From: Allosphingosinicella vermicomposti | GTDB lineage: Bacteria; Pseudomonadota; Alphaproteobacteria; Sphingomonadales; Sphingomonadaceae | Assembly (NCBI RefSeq): GCF_003012815.1 | Contig: NZ_PXYJ01000004.1 | Location: 1 to 64,000, forward strand | Direction of reading: 5' to 3' | Length of the DNA: 64,000 bases | Shown: positions 1 to 8,472 of the stretch, one piece after another | Layout: the number at the start of each line of letters is the position of its first letter | How positions within the stretch are numbered: the first letter of the stretch is position 1 | Made by a program: the position numbers and the translations under genes | Notes under the pieces: model-generated | What the model was told of the DNA's origin: nothing | The model's input: only the letters and a program-made list of their open reading frames with translations | The model's database searches: none

Positions 1-585
<585 letters not shown>

Positions 586-590
586 AGGAC

Positions 591-1637
591 TTACTCCGCC
601 GCCGCCTGCCCGAACATATCCACGCCCGCGTCGCCTTCTTCGGCCACATCGTTGGCCTTGGCGGCTTTCCGCCGGTCGAAATTGTCCCAGACTTCGCCCC
701 AATTGCCCTTGGTCGCGGCCTTGGAATATTCGGTGGCGCGGGTTTCGAAGAAGTTGGCGTGTTCGACGCCGTTCAGCAGCGGCGCGAGCCAGGGGAGCGG
801 GTGTTCCTCGATCATGTAGATGGGCTTGAGGCCCAGCTGTCCGAGGCGCCAATCGGCGATGTAGCGGACATATTTCTTGATGTCCTTGGGCGTCATGCCG
901 TTCACCGGGCCCATTTCGAAGACGAGGTCGATGAACGCGTCTTCGATCCGCACCGTCTTCTGGCACATGTCCAATATGTCGTCGCGCACCGCCGGCGTCA
1001 TGCAATTGCGTTCCTTCACGAAGGCGTGGAACAGGCGAATGATGCCTTCGCAGTGGAGGGTTTCGTCGCGGACGGACCAGCTGACGATCTGCCCCATGCC
1101 CTTCATCTTGTTGAAGCGCGGGAAGTTCATCAGCATCGCGAAGGAGGCGAAGAGCTGCAGCCCTTCGGTGAAGCCGCCGAACATGGCGAGCGTCTTGGCG
1201 ATATCCTCGTCCGTATCGACGCCAAACTGGGCGAGATAATCGTGTTTGTCCTTCATCTCCTTATATTGGAGGAAGGCCGAATATTCGCTTTCGGGCATGC
1301 CGATCGTGTCGAGCAGGTGACTGTAAGCCGCGATGTGCACCGTCTCCATATTGGAGAAAGCCGTCAGCATCATCTTCACTTCCGTAGGCTTGAACACGCG
1401 ACCGTATTTTTCGTGGTAGCAATCCTGCACTTCCACGTCGGCCTGGGTGAAGAAGCGGAAGATCTGGGTCAGCAGGTTCCGCTCATGATCGGTGAGCTTT
1501 TGCGCCCAATCGCGGCAATCCTCCCCCAGCGGCACCTCTTCGGGGAGCCAGTGGAGCTGCTGCTGACGCTTCCAATATTCGAACGCCCAAGGATATTCGA
1601 ACGGCTTATAGGTCTTGGAGGCTTGAAGAAGGGACAT
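591..1637 (-). CDS. nrdB: Class Ia ribonucleotide reductase, beta subunit
   Basis: This small subunit (348 aa) carries the di-iron/tyrosyl radical cofactor and works with NrdA to reduce ribonucleoside diphosphates to deoxyribonucleotides. Visible family features are the EVQDCYHEKYG helix, the METVHIAAYSHLL segment and the RDETLHCEG segment, which hold the Glu/His iron ligands. The start at 1637 (MSLLQASK) is chosen because AAGGAG lies seven bases upstream and the 36 residues before it would be translated from an intergenic palindrome. The gene starts four bases after the stop of the DUF559 nuclease, so its ribosome binding site lies inside the last codons of that gene. It is unusual that nrdA and nrdB are not adjacent. 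Confidence 0.95.
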   Translation of the reverse strand: MSLLQASKTYKPFEYPWAFEYWKRQQQLHWLPEEVPLGEDCRDWAQKLTDHERNLLTQIFRFFTQADVEVQDCYHEKYGRVFKPTEVKMMLTAFSNMETVHIAAYSHLLDTIGMPESEYSAFLQYKEMKDKHDYLAQFGVDTDEDIAKTLAMFGGFTEGLQLFASFAMLMNFPRFNKMKGMGQIVSWSVRDETLHCEGIIRLFHAFVKERNCMTPAVRDDILDMCQKTVRIEDAFIDLVFEMGPVNGMTPKDIKKYVRYIADWRLGQLGLKPIYMIEEHPLPWLAPLLNGVEHANFFETRATEYSKAATKGNWGEVWDNFDRRKAAKANDVAEEGDAGVDMFGQAAAE

Positions 1638-1641
1638 GGGC

Positions 1642-2121
1642 TTACTCCTTGCGCCCCTCTCCCATCGGGAGAGGGAGGGGCCCGCGCGCAGCGCGGGAGG
1701 GTGAGGGTGAATATGGGGATTGGGTAGGCTTTTGCTCACCCTCACCCCGACCCTCTCCCGGGGGGAGAGGGCGAAGGGCTGCGGCGATCGTTTCGAGGAC
1801 GCCGGGCGTGTTTTCGAGGACGTCGTTGTTCCAGAAGCGGAGGACGCGGTAGCCTTGGCTTTTCAGGAAGTGGGTGCGGGCGGCGTCCTGTTCGGACTGA
1901 AGCGCGTGCTGGCCGCCATCGACCTCCACAATCAGCTTGGCGGAGAAACTGAGGAAATCGGCGAAATAGGGGCCGACGGGCACCTGGCGGCGAAACTTGG
2001 CTGGGCCGAGGCTTTCGCGCAGAGCCTTCCACAGGCGCTTTTCGGCCTCGGTCGCATTGTGACGCAGGCCACGGGCGCGATCAACACTGCCGGACGGGAG
2101 ATCGTGATAGAGACGCATCAT
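1642..2121 (-). CDS. DUF559-type (Vsr-like) endonuclease domain protein
   Basis: A 159-aa protein whose first about 117 residues match the DUF559 family, small stand-alone nucleases related to the Vsr mismatch endonuclease. Candidate PD-(D/E)xK residues are D55 (YFADF) and E66/D68 (IVEVDGGQH), followed by the YRVLRFWNNDVL strand typical of the family. The biological role of these proteins is not established. The start overlaps the stop of the upstream membrane protein gene by four bases. Residues from about 118 to the end (PLPPGEGRGEG onward) are translated from the palindrome at 1651-1773 and are not part of the fold. The stop is four bases before nrdB, so the genes are probably translated together. 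Confidence 0.8.
   Translation of the reverse strand: MMRLYHDLPSGSVDRARGLRHNATEAEKRLWKALRESLGPAKFRRQVPVGPYFADFLSFSAKLIVEVDGGQHALQSEQDAARTHFLKSQGYRVLRFWNNDVLENTPGVLETIAAALRPLPPGEGRGEGEQKPTQSPYSPSPSRAARGPLPLPMGEGRKE
1651..1773. repeat. CCCTCTCCC-type palindromic repeat
   Basis: This is a compound inverted repeat. A CCTCTCCC/GGGAGAGG hairpin lies at each end and GGGTGAGGGTGA pairs with TCACCCTCACCC in the centre. The same element type occurs at 13529-13643 and 55278-55383. It lies inside the 3' end of the DUF559 nuclease gene and just upstream of the nrdB ribosome binding site. Confidence 0.8.
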
Positions 2122-2411
2122 CCCCGCCCCCGCCTTTTATACACCACCTTCGTTTTCCGCGCGCCGACGCCGAAGACGACGATGCCGAGGAAATAGCCGA
2201 AATCGTACCAGCCGCCGTTATTAGGCACCGCGTAGACCGCGACGTCCTGGAAAAAGAGCGAGACGATCCAGGCGACCGGGAAAATGAAGCCGTGCCACAG
2301 GGCGAGGAGGAAGCCCGGCGCGTCGTGGGCGACCGCTTCGCTCGTCTGGCGGGCGGCACAGGCGGCAAGCGGCAGGGCCGCGGCGAAAATCAGTGCGGCG
2401 CGATGCAGCAT
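2118..2411 (-). CDS. Small membrane protein with lipoprotein-like signal
   Basis: A 97-aa protein. The N terminus MLHRAALIFAAALPLAACA looks like a lipoprotein signal with lipobox LAAC (Cys18). One or two hydrophobic stretches follow: FLLALWHGFIFPVAWIVSLFF at about 34-54 and YFLGIVVFGVGA at about 73-84. It ends in a basic tail. The WHGFIFP...NNGGWYDFGYFLG pattern is common in small proteobacterial hypothetical proteins, but no function is known. The start at 2411 is preferred because longer upstream starts would overlap the divergent DUF2171 gene. The stop overlaps the DUF559 nuclease start (ATGA), so the two are probably in one operon with nrdB. Confidence 0.75.
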   Translation of the reverse strand: MLHRAALIFAAALPLAACAARQTSEAVAHDAPGFLLALWHGFIFPVAWIVSLFFQDVAVYAVPNNGGWYDFGYFLGIVVFGVGARKTKVVYKRRGRG

Positions 2412-2459
2412 TTGGCGTCCCCGCGCGTTCCCCTTCCCACACTCAACAGGAGAGTCTTC

Positions 2460-2711
2460 ATGGTGGACATCAGCCAGATCAGGGAACATGCGCAGGTGAT
2501 CGGCGCGGACGGCGTAAAGGTCGGCACCGTCGACAAGGTCGAGGGCGATCGGATCAAGCTGACCAAGGACAGTTCCGGGCAGGGATCCCACGAAGGACAT
2601 CACCACTTCATTTCGACCGGACTGGTCGCCGGTGTCGAGGGCGACACGGTGCGCCTGTCCGCAAATGCCGACGTCGCGGTCAATATCTTCGAGGAAGAAC
2701 AGGGCGACTGA
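2460..2711 (+). CDS. DUF2171 (PRC-barrel-like) protein
   Basis: An 83-aa soluble protein matching DUF2171: MVDISQIREHAQV, VGTVDKVEGDRIKLTK and DTVRLSANAD. Such proteins adopt a small beta-barrel and are often found in stress-related contexts, but no activity is established. AGGAG lies seven bases before the ATG at 2460. It is the only plus-strand gene in the ribonucleotide reductase region. It is divergent from the small membrane protein (48-bp gap) and convergent with nrdA. Confidence 0.85.
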   Translation: MVDISQIREHAQVIGADGVKVGTVDKVEGDRIKLTKDSSGQGSHEGHHHFISTGLVAGVEGDTVRLSANADVAVNIFEEEQGD

Positions 2712-2810
2712 GGCGCCGCCGTCCATAGCCGCATCCGCCCGCAGATCGCGGGTGGAGCGAGCGGCAGTGGCAGCCTTCATCCTCATCTCTCGTCCTTCTT
2801 AATCCTATTC

Positions 2811-2948
2811 GGGGAAGCGGCGCGCGGTCCGTGCCCCGGCCGCAGGGCGCCGCTTCCCCTTGAGGGCCCGTGCCGCAAGGAGGTGTGGCACGGGCGGTTC
2901 CCCCGCTCTGGGGAACCAACTCATCCTCTCCCGCACGCGCGGGAGAGG
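2811..2948. terminator. Three hairpins between convergent genes
   Basis: Between the end of the DUF2171 gene and the end of nrdA are three inverted repeats. The first is GGGGAAGCGGCG (2811-2822) with its exact complement at 2848-2859. The second is GGTTCCCC (2896-2903) with 2910-2917. The third is a 10-bp stem, 2925-2934 with 2939-2948 (four-base loop), 10 bp beyond the nrdA stop. None has a strong T run. They are likely to end transcription or stabilise mRNA ends from both sides. Confidence 0.5.
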
Positions 2949-2957
2949 TTACTCACA

Positions 2958-4871
2958 TCACTGACAGGCCAGGCACTCGTCGTAATCGGTCGTGTTCGCC
3001 GCGAGCTGGATTTCCTTCAATTCGGGCGTGTTGTCCGCTTCGACGCCGCCCGCGAAGCCCGCGCGCTGCACGGACTTCGAACGGAGATAATAAAGCGACT
3101 TGATGCCAAGCTCCCACGCGCGGAAGTGGAGCATCAGGAGATCCCACTTGTCGACGTCGGCCGGGATGAAGAGGTTCAGCGACTGGGCCTGGTCGATATA
3201 GGGCGTGCGGTCGGCGGCGAGCTCGATCAGCCAGCGCTGGTCGATTTCGAACGACGTCTTGAACGTGTCCTTTTCTTCCTGGGTCAGGAAGTCGAGATGC
3301 TGGACGGACCCGCCCTGCTCCAGGATCGAATTCCATACCGCGTCGCTATTCTTCGCCTTTTCGATCAGCAGCTTTTCAAGGTGCGGGTTGCGGACCGAGA
3401 AGCTGCCCGACAAGGTCTTGTGCGTATAGACGTTGCCCGGGATCGGCTCGATACAGGCCGACGTGCCGCCGCAGATGATGGAAATCGACGCGGTCGGCGC
3501 GATCGCCATTTTGCAGCTGAAACGCTCCATCACGCCCATGTCGGCAGCGTCAGGGCAAGGGCCGCGTTCCTTGGCGAGCATCATCGAGGCTTCGCTCGCC
3601 TGCGCGGCGATATGCTTGAAGATCCGCATGTTCCAGCTCTTCGCCATCGCGCCTTCGAAGGCGATGTTGCGCGCCTGAAGGAAGGAGTGGAAGCCCATGA
3701 CGCCAAGGCCGACCGAGCGTTCGCGGCTGGCACTGTACTTGGCGCGGGCCATCTCTTCGGGCGCGCGGTCGATATAGTCCTGCAGCACATTGTCGAGGAA
3801 GCGCATCACGTCTTCGATGAACATCTTGTCGCCGTTCCACTCGTCCCAGGTTTCGAGATTGACGGACGAAAGGCAGCAGACCGCCGTGCGATCCTGACCG
3901 AGGTGATCGCGGCCGGTCGGCAACGTGATTTCCGAGCAGAGGTTCGAGGTCGAAACCTTGAGGCCGAGATCGCGGTGATGCTTGGGCATCGCCTTGTTCA
4001 CATGATCGGCGAAGACGATGTAGGGCTCGCCGGTCGCGAGACGGGTTTCGACGAGCTTCTGGAAGAGCGCGCGCGCATCGACCTTGCCGCGTTCCGAACC
4101 GTCCTTGGGCGAGCGCAGGATCCACTCTTCGCCATTGCGCACCGCTTCCATGAACGCGTCGGTGACGAGCACGCCGTGGTGGAGGTTGAGCGCCTTGCGG
4201 TTGAAGTCGCCGCTAGGCTTACGGATCTCAAGGAATTCCTCGATCTCCGGGTGGTTGATGTCGAGATAGACGGCGGCCGAGCCACGGCGCAGCGAGCCTT
4301 GGCTGATCGCCAGCGTCAGGCTATCCATCACGCGGACAAAGGGAATGATGCCGCTGGTCTTGCCGTTCAAACCGACCGGCTCGCCGATGCCGCGAACATT
4401 GCCCCAATAAGTGCCGATGCCGCCGCCGCGCGAAGCGAGCCAGACATTCTCGTTCCAGATTTCGGTGATCGCCTGCAGGCTGTCGTCGACCGAGTTCAGA
4501 TAGCAGGAAATGGGAAGCCCGCGCCCGGTGCCGCCGTTGGACAGGACCGGCGTCGCCGGCATGAACCACAGCTTCGAAATATAGTCGTAGAGGCGCTGGG
4601 CGTGACCCTGATCGTCCGCATAAGCGCAGGCAACGCGCGCGAAGAGATCCTGATAGCTTTCGCCTGGAAGGAGATAGCGGTCGCGGAGCGTATCCTTGCC
4701 GAATTCGGTCAAAAGCGCGTCGCGGCTGTCATCCGTCTTCACGTCGAATGCGCGGGGCGCCACGGACTTCGAATCCGGCGCCGCGGCCTTTTTCGGTTGA
4801 TCCTTCTTTGGCGTTTCAACGGTGACGGCCACGTCGCCCGAGTCCACTTCGTTGCTGCCCAGAAGGTCCAT
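2958..4871 (-). CDS. nrdA: Class Ia ribonucleotide reductase, alpha subunit
   Basis: The catalytic large subunit (637 aa) that reduces ribonucleoside diphosphates in the cytosol. Recognisable parts include PATPVLSNGGT, the LPISCYLNSVDDS cysteine, the NLCSEITLP segment with the radical-site Cys, the APTASISIICG barrel segment, and the C-terminal CLAC redox pair that is re-reduced by thioredoxin or glutaredoxin. It is shorter than the 761-aa E. coli NrdA and shows no N-terminal ATP-cone. A low-complexity Lys/Pro/Ala leader occupies the first about 40 residues, so dATP feedback through an ATP-cone is not expected. The ATG at 4871 is preferred over an adjacent GTG at 4874, with AAGGGG upstream. 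Regulation is suggested by the NrdR-like boxes and promoter at 5004-5074. Confidence 0.95.
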   Translation of the reverse strand: MDLLGSNEVDSGDVAVTVETPKKDQPKKAAAPDSKSVAPRAFDVKTDDSRDALLTEFGKDTLRDRYLLPGESYQDLFARVACAYADDQGHAQRLYDYISKLWFMPATPVLSNGGTGRGLPISCYLNSVDDSLQAITEIWNENVWLASRGGGIGTYWGNVRGIGEPVGLNGKTSGIIPFVRVMDSLTLAISQGSLRRGSAAVYLDINHPEIEEFLEIRKPSGDFNRKALNLHHGVLVTDAFMEAVRNGEEWILRSPKDGSERGKVDARALFQKLVETRLATGEPYIVFADHVNKAMPKHHRDLGLKVSTSNLCSEITLPTGRDHLGQDRTAVCCLSSVNLETWDEWNGDKMFIEDVMRFLDNVLQDYIDRAPEEMARAKYSASRERSVGLGVMGFHSFLQARNIAFEGAMAKSWNMRIFKHIAAQASEASMMLAKERGPCPDAADMGVMERFSCKMAIAPTASISIICGGTSACIEPIPGNVYTHKTLSGSFSVRNPHLEKLLIEKAKNSDAVWNSILEQGGSVQHLDFLTQEEKDTFKTSFEIDQRWLIELAADRTPYIDQAQSLNLFIPADVDKWDLLMLHFRAWELGIKSLYYLRSKSVQRAGFAGGVEADNTPELKEIQLAANTTDYDECLACQ

Positions 4872-5003
4872 CACTTCATCCCCTTATTTGTTCCACGACG
4901 GAGTCGGGCCACGACCCGATCCATAGCGCCGTTTGGGGGCATGCGGGGGCGCTAATTTCGCTTGTCCCCGATATCCACAGGGCACAAATATGCCTTCCAC
5001 GCC

Positions 5004-5032
5004 AATATAATGGCGCGCTGCCCCTGCTACAA
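5004..5032 (-). promoter_or_regulatory. Predicted nrdA promoter
   Basis: On the minus strand TTGTAG (5032-5027) is followed after exactly 17 bases by TATATT (5009-5004), a good sigma-70 arrangement. It would give a leader of about 125 nt before nrdA. The -35 hexamer lies inside the first NrdR-like box. The region 4872-5280 (409 bp) holds no convincing gene, only this promoter, the boxes and a nine-C run near 5205-5215. Confidence 0.55.
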
Positions 5033-5042
5033 TGTCTAGCGT
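5027..5042. promoter_or_regulatory. NrdR-like box 1
   Basis: CTACAATGTCTAGCGT agrees at 12 of 16 positions with the published NrdR box consensus (acaCwAtATaTwGtgt). It overlaps the predicted -35 of nrdA, as expected for a repressor site. Its start is 32 bp, about three helical turns, from that of box 2. No nrdR gene is in the window. Confidence 0.55.
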
Positions 5043-5058
5043 GCCCCCTTTGGCGACG

Positions 5059-5074
5059 CCACAACCTATAGTGC
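5059..5074. promoter_or_regulatory. NrdR-like box 2
   Basis: CCACAACCTATAGTGC agrees at 11 of 16 positions with the NrdR consensus, including the CA/TATAGTG core. The 32-bp spacing to box 1 matches the usual pairing of NrdR boxes upstream of ribonucleotide reductase genes and is the main reason for calling both sites. Confidence 0.5.
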
Positions 5075-5280
5075 CTGATCCAGTTTCAGACGCAAGGGGG
5101 TAAATCGGATTTAACCATATCAATTCGTCGCAATGGCGGATTTCCGCGCTTGTTTCGGCAGTAGAGTATTTTGCGCGCCAAGCCGCGATAATCGCCATCC
5201 GGGCGCCCCCCCCCTTCGGACGCTGTCTGGAACCGTGGCGAAAGGCGGATCGTTGCTCCCACATAACAGTATTGGAGTGA

Positions 5281-5625
5281 ATGATGTCGCGTATCCCCAG
5301 TTCAGCCATGAAACATGCCAAGGCCGAAACCGAGCAGCAGCAGATAGGCAACGAAGACGGCGGTTCGTCACGCTGGTCGTTCAGCCAGATGTCTCAGCAC
5401 ATGTCCGACGGCGCGACCCGTGTCGTCGCGAAGGCCCGAGCCAATCCGGGCGCGGCGCTTGCCGTCGGTGGCGCGGTAGTCGGCGCTGTTGCAGCCGCAG
5501 CGGTGCCGCTCTTCCGGTGGGGCCGCGATGGCGGGACCGCCGACAAGGGCACACAGGCGCGCAAGTCCGCCTCCGCCAAGAAATCTAGCGCGACCACGAA
5601 GGCGCGTCGTAAAAAGTCAAACTGA
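5281..5625 (+). CDS. Small protein with one membrane segment and basic tail
   Basis: A 114-aa protein of unknown function. It has a Gln/Glu/Ser-rich N terminus, one Ala/Gly/Val hydrophobic segment (ANPGAALAVGGAVVGAVAAA, about 54-75) and a Lys/Arg/Ser/Ala-rich C terminus (about 92-114). GGAG sits seven bases before the ATG at 5281; a second ATG follows directly. The layout, an amphipathic N part, a glycine-zipper-like membrane anchor and a basic tail, resembles small ribosome- or membrane-associated proteins such as the YqjD/ElaB type, but the similarity is only in outline. Confidence 0.65.
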   Translation: MMSRIPSSAMKHAKAETEQQQIGNEDGGSSRWSFSQMSQHMSDGATRVVAKARANPGAALAVGGAVVGAVAAAAVPLFRWGRDGGTADKGTQARKSASAKKSSATTKARRKKSN

Positions 5626-5644
5626 TCCCGAAAGCCTTACGGCT

Positions 5645-6343
5645 TCAGGGTAGGGAAATCCACGTTGCGCGGGCGGATGCCAGGCATCCGCCCGCCGCGT
5701 CGTGGATCGCCGTGCCGCAATGATGCTTGCGGCCGTCATGGCCGATTGCCCAGCCGGTGACGATTAAAGGCTTACCGGCCTTAGGGCGATCGCCGATATG
5801 CGTGGCGATGCGGCCAAGGACAGCGGACCCGGCCTGAGCCTTCACCGCGAAATAGCCGGGACAGTCGAGCGCGGCCCACAGATATTCGGACCATATTTGG
5901 CCATGCTCGTCCGCGAGGTCCGCACCCGGCGTCCAGACTGCGGCGACCTGGCACCGTCCCTCGACTGCCCCTGCAAAGATGCGCAGGCCGTCGCCTGGCG
6001 CGCGCTCCGGTCCGCAAACAAAGCAGCCGGGGAAAACGTGGTCCATAAGGCCAGCATAGTGACGCTCAGCTTCATGCGCGCTGGCGAGATCTGGCGGGGT
6101 CGGCACCTCGATATCCACAGTCGCGGGCATCGCCGATGCGATGAGCGCGCCGCCATCGAGTAACCGTGCGCCCTCCCCGCCCCGTTCCACCTGAAGATCG
6201 CGGCCAAGCGGGGGCGGCAGGCGGAGGGTGACTTCGACGTTCGATCCGCCGAGAAAAGCCGCAAGGCGTCCGGCGGAATAGCCACCATTCCCGCTGGCGG
6301 GCGGACCCCGGAAGCGGGGATCGATACGGATCGTGGACGCCAT
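5645..6343 (-). CDS. Hotdog-fold thioesterase-like protein
   Basis: A 232-aa cytosolic protein. The pattern HVFPGCFVCGP...GDGLRIFAG...AAVWTP, then SEYLWAALDCPGYFA, resembles double-hotdog thioesterase-like proteins in which the second half starts around the WAALDCPG helix. No catalytic residues can be assigned with certainty and the substrate is unknown. The ATG at 6343 is used; a TTG at 6352 is possible but lies too close to the AGGG sequence. It converges with the small basic protein at 5281-5625. Confidence 0.55.
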   Translation of the reverse strand: MASTIRIDPRFRGPPASGNGGYSAGRLAAFLGGSNVEVTLRLPPPLGRDLQVERGGEGARLLDGGALIASAMPATVDIEVPTPPDLASAHEAERHYAGLMDHVFPGCFVCGPERAPGDGLRIFAGAVEGRCQVAAVWTPGADLADEHGQIWSEYLWAALDCPGYFAVKAQAGSAVLGRIATHIGDRPKAGKPLIVTGWAIGHDGRKHHCGTAIHDAAGGCLASARATWISLP

Positions 6344-6499
6344 CGCTATCAAAGCCCTAACCTATGTTAGCGCGTGTGTCGCCAGGAACCTATCTAACGC
6401 CTTCGCGCCTTGATCGTCGCGATATTTCCGTTACGACCATCCGGGCTGGGGAGCAAAATGGAGCCGAAGCCGTTTCGGCCTCGTTGTTCATGAGTAGAG

Positions 6500-8419
6500 A
6501 TGGCCGGGCAAGCTCCTTATTCTTCCGATGTCGTTGACCAGCGCTTCGAGCGGCTCGTCAATTCCGTCACTGATTATGCGATCTACATGCTCGACGCGGA
6601 CGGGCATGTCGCGACCTGGAATCCGGGCGCACGACGCTTCAAGGGCTATGAAGCCGATGAAATTATCGGCCAGCATTTCTCGCGCTTCTTCACCGATGAG
6701 GATCGCGCGGACGGCCTGCCAGAGCGGGCACTCAAGACGGCTGCTGCCGAAGGGCGGTTCGAAGCCGAAGGCTGGCGGGTGCGCAAGGATGGTACGCGCT
6801 TCTGGGCCAGCGCCATACTCGATCCGATCTGGGACGGCGGCAAGATTGCCGGTTTTGCCAAGGTCACGCGCGACATCACGCACAAGAAGCAGGCCGAACG
6901 CCAGCTTTACGAGAGCGAGCAGCGTTTCCGGATGCTCGTTCAGGGCGTGCGCGATTACGCCATCTACATGCTGACGCCGCAAGGCATCGTGTCCAATTGG
7001 AATAGCGGCGCAGAAGCGATCAAGGGTTATAAGGCCGAAGAAATTGTCGGCCAGCATTTCTCGCGTTTCTACACTGACGAGGACCGGACAGGCGGGGAGC
7101 CCGAGAAGGCGCTCGCCACCGCGCTTCGTGAAGGTAAATATGAGCGGGAAGCCTGGCGCGTGCGAAAAGACGGCACGCGCTTCTTCGCCAGCATCCTTAT
7201 CGATCCGATCTACACCGAAACCGGCGAACTCGCTGGCTTCGCCAAGATCACCCGTGACATTACCGAGCGCCAACAAGCGACTGAGAATTTGGAGGAAGCG
7301 CGCACAGCTCTGTTCCAATCGCAGAAATTACAGGCGCTGGGCGAGCTGACCGGCGGCATTGCGCACGATTTCAACAATCTGATGACGGTCATCCGCGGGG
7401 CGGCGGACCTGTTGCGGCGCGGCGCCTTGTCGGAGGAAAAGCGCGCCCGATATCTCGACGCCATCGTGGATACGGCCGATCGCGCGTCAACTCTCACCAG
7501 CCACCTTCTTGCGTTCGGGCGGCGGCAACCGTTGAAGCCGGAGGTCGTCGATCTCAATCTGCGTATGGATGCCTTTGGCGAGGTGGTGGCGCGAACTTTA
7601 GGCAGCAAGATTGCGGTCATGCTCGATTTGGCCCCGGGTCTCGGCCATGTGGAAGTGGATGCGACGCAGCTTGAAACCGCACTCCTCAACGCGGCGATCA
7701 ACGCGCGCGACGCCATGCCGGACGGCGGGCGCATCACCCTGTCCACCGCCAATGCCGATGACGGGCGATCGATTTGCGTTGCCGTTTCGGATACCGGCAC
7801 GGGTATGCCGCAGGACGTGATTGCCCGCGCGTTCGAACCGTTCTTCACGACCAAACCGGTTGGCAAGGGCACCGGCCTTGGCCTCAGCCAGATCCACGGC
7901 TTTGCCGCGCAAACCGGGGGACGGGCAGAGATAGAGTCGCGGGAGGGGGAAGGCACGACGATCCGCATCATCCTGCCGCGCTCGGACAAACCGCTGACCG
8001 CAGATATGAGTGGCGAACAAAGTGCAGCTATTCCGGAAGGGCTGCGCGTTATGCTGGTCGAGGATAACGAACAGGTGCGCGACTTTGCGCGCCATCTCCT
8101 GGAGGAATTGCGTTGCACGGTCGTCAGCGCCGCCAGCGCGGACGAGGCGCTGCCTCTCATCGAAAGCGGGCAGCTCGATCTCGTCTTCACCGATGTCGTG
8201 ATGCCCGGAATGAGCGGCGTAGAATTCGCGCAATGGATCAGGGAGCATAGCCCGGAAATGCCGGTCCTGCTGGCCAGTGGTTATAGCGAGGAAGTGATCG
8301 AAGGCGTCGGCGCGGAATTCCCGATGCTGCGCAAGCCTTATGGCGCGGAAGCGTTGTCCAAGGCGATCGTGGACGCGCTCAAGAAAAACCGGCCCGACGC
8401 CGCCTCTGGGCACGGATAA
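6500..8419 (+). CDS. Soluble hybrid histidine kinase (PAS-PAS-HisKA-HATPase-REC)
   Basis: A 639-aa sensor kinase with no membrane segment, so it probably senses a cytosolic signal. Domains are PAS1 (about 15-128), PAS2 (about 138-255), HisKA with H-box GGIAHDFNNLM (phospho-acceptor H289), an HATPase domain with N-box NAAINARDAMP and G-boxes DTGTGMP and GKGTGLGLSQIHG, and a C-terminal receiver with EDN acid pocket, acceptor D565 (LVFTDVVMPG) and K612 (LRKPY). This is the FixL/blue-light-kinase-like HWE-free layout often seen in alphaproteobacteria. The PAS domains lack an obvious haem His or flavin Cys motif, so the ligand is open. The two PAS domains are unusually alike. No partner response regulator is adjacent. 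Confidence 0.9.
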   Translation: MAGQAPYSSDVVDQRFERLVNSVTDYAIYMLDADGHVATWNPGARRFKGYEADEIIGQHFSRFFTDEDRADGLPERALKTAAAEGRFEAEGWRVRKDGTRFWASAILDPIWDGGKIAGFAKVTRDITHKKQAERQLYESEQRFRMLVQGVRDYAIYMLTPQGIVSNWNSGAEAIKGYKAEEIVGQHFSRFYTDEDRTGGEPEKALATALREGKYEREAWRVRKDGTRFFASILIDPIYTETGELAGFAKITRDITERQQATENLEEARTALFQSQKLQALGELTGGIAHDFNNLMTVIRGAADLLRRGALSEEKRARYLDAIVDTADRASTLTSHLLAFGRRQPLKPEVVDLNLRMDAFGEVVARTLGSKIAVMLDLAPGLGHVEVDATQLETALLNAAINARDAMPDGGRITLSTANADDGRSICVAVSDTGTGMPQDVIARAFEPFFTTKPVGKGTGLGLSQIHGFAAQTGGRAEIESREGEGTTIRIILPRSDKPLTADMSGEQSAAIPEGLRVMLVEDNEQVRDFARHLLEELRCTVVSAASADEALPLIESGQLDLVFTDVVMPGMSGVEFAQWIREHSPEMPVLLASGYSEEVIEGVGAEFPMLRKPYGAEALSKAIVDALKKNRPDAASGHG

Positions 8420-8472
8420 GCGGAACGCGGCCTACCGATCCTCGTTTCCCGTGCGCAACAGGGAGGATCTGG

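Noticed and set aside
2118-2786. A 222-aa minus-strand protein including the small membrane protein
   Set aside because: The first about 125 residues lie antisense to the DUF2171 gene, which has a good ribosome binding site and a known family. Only the part from 2411 is convincing.
2883-4955. A 690-aa plus-strand frame opposite nrdA
   Set aside because: It is the mirror of a highly conserved enzyme with high GC third positions, a usual cause of long antisense frames.
4884-5351. 155-aa minus-strand frame upstream of nrdA
   Set aside because: It overlaps the nrdA promoter and NrdR-like boxes and the start of the plus-strand gene at 5281, with no recognisable features.
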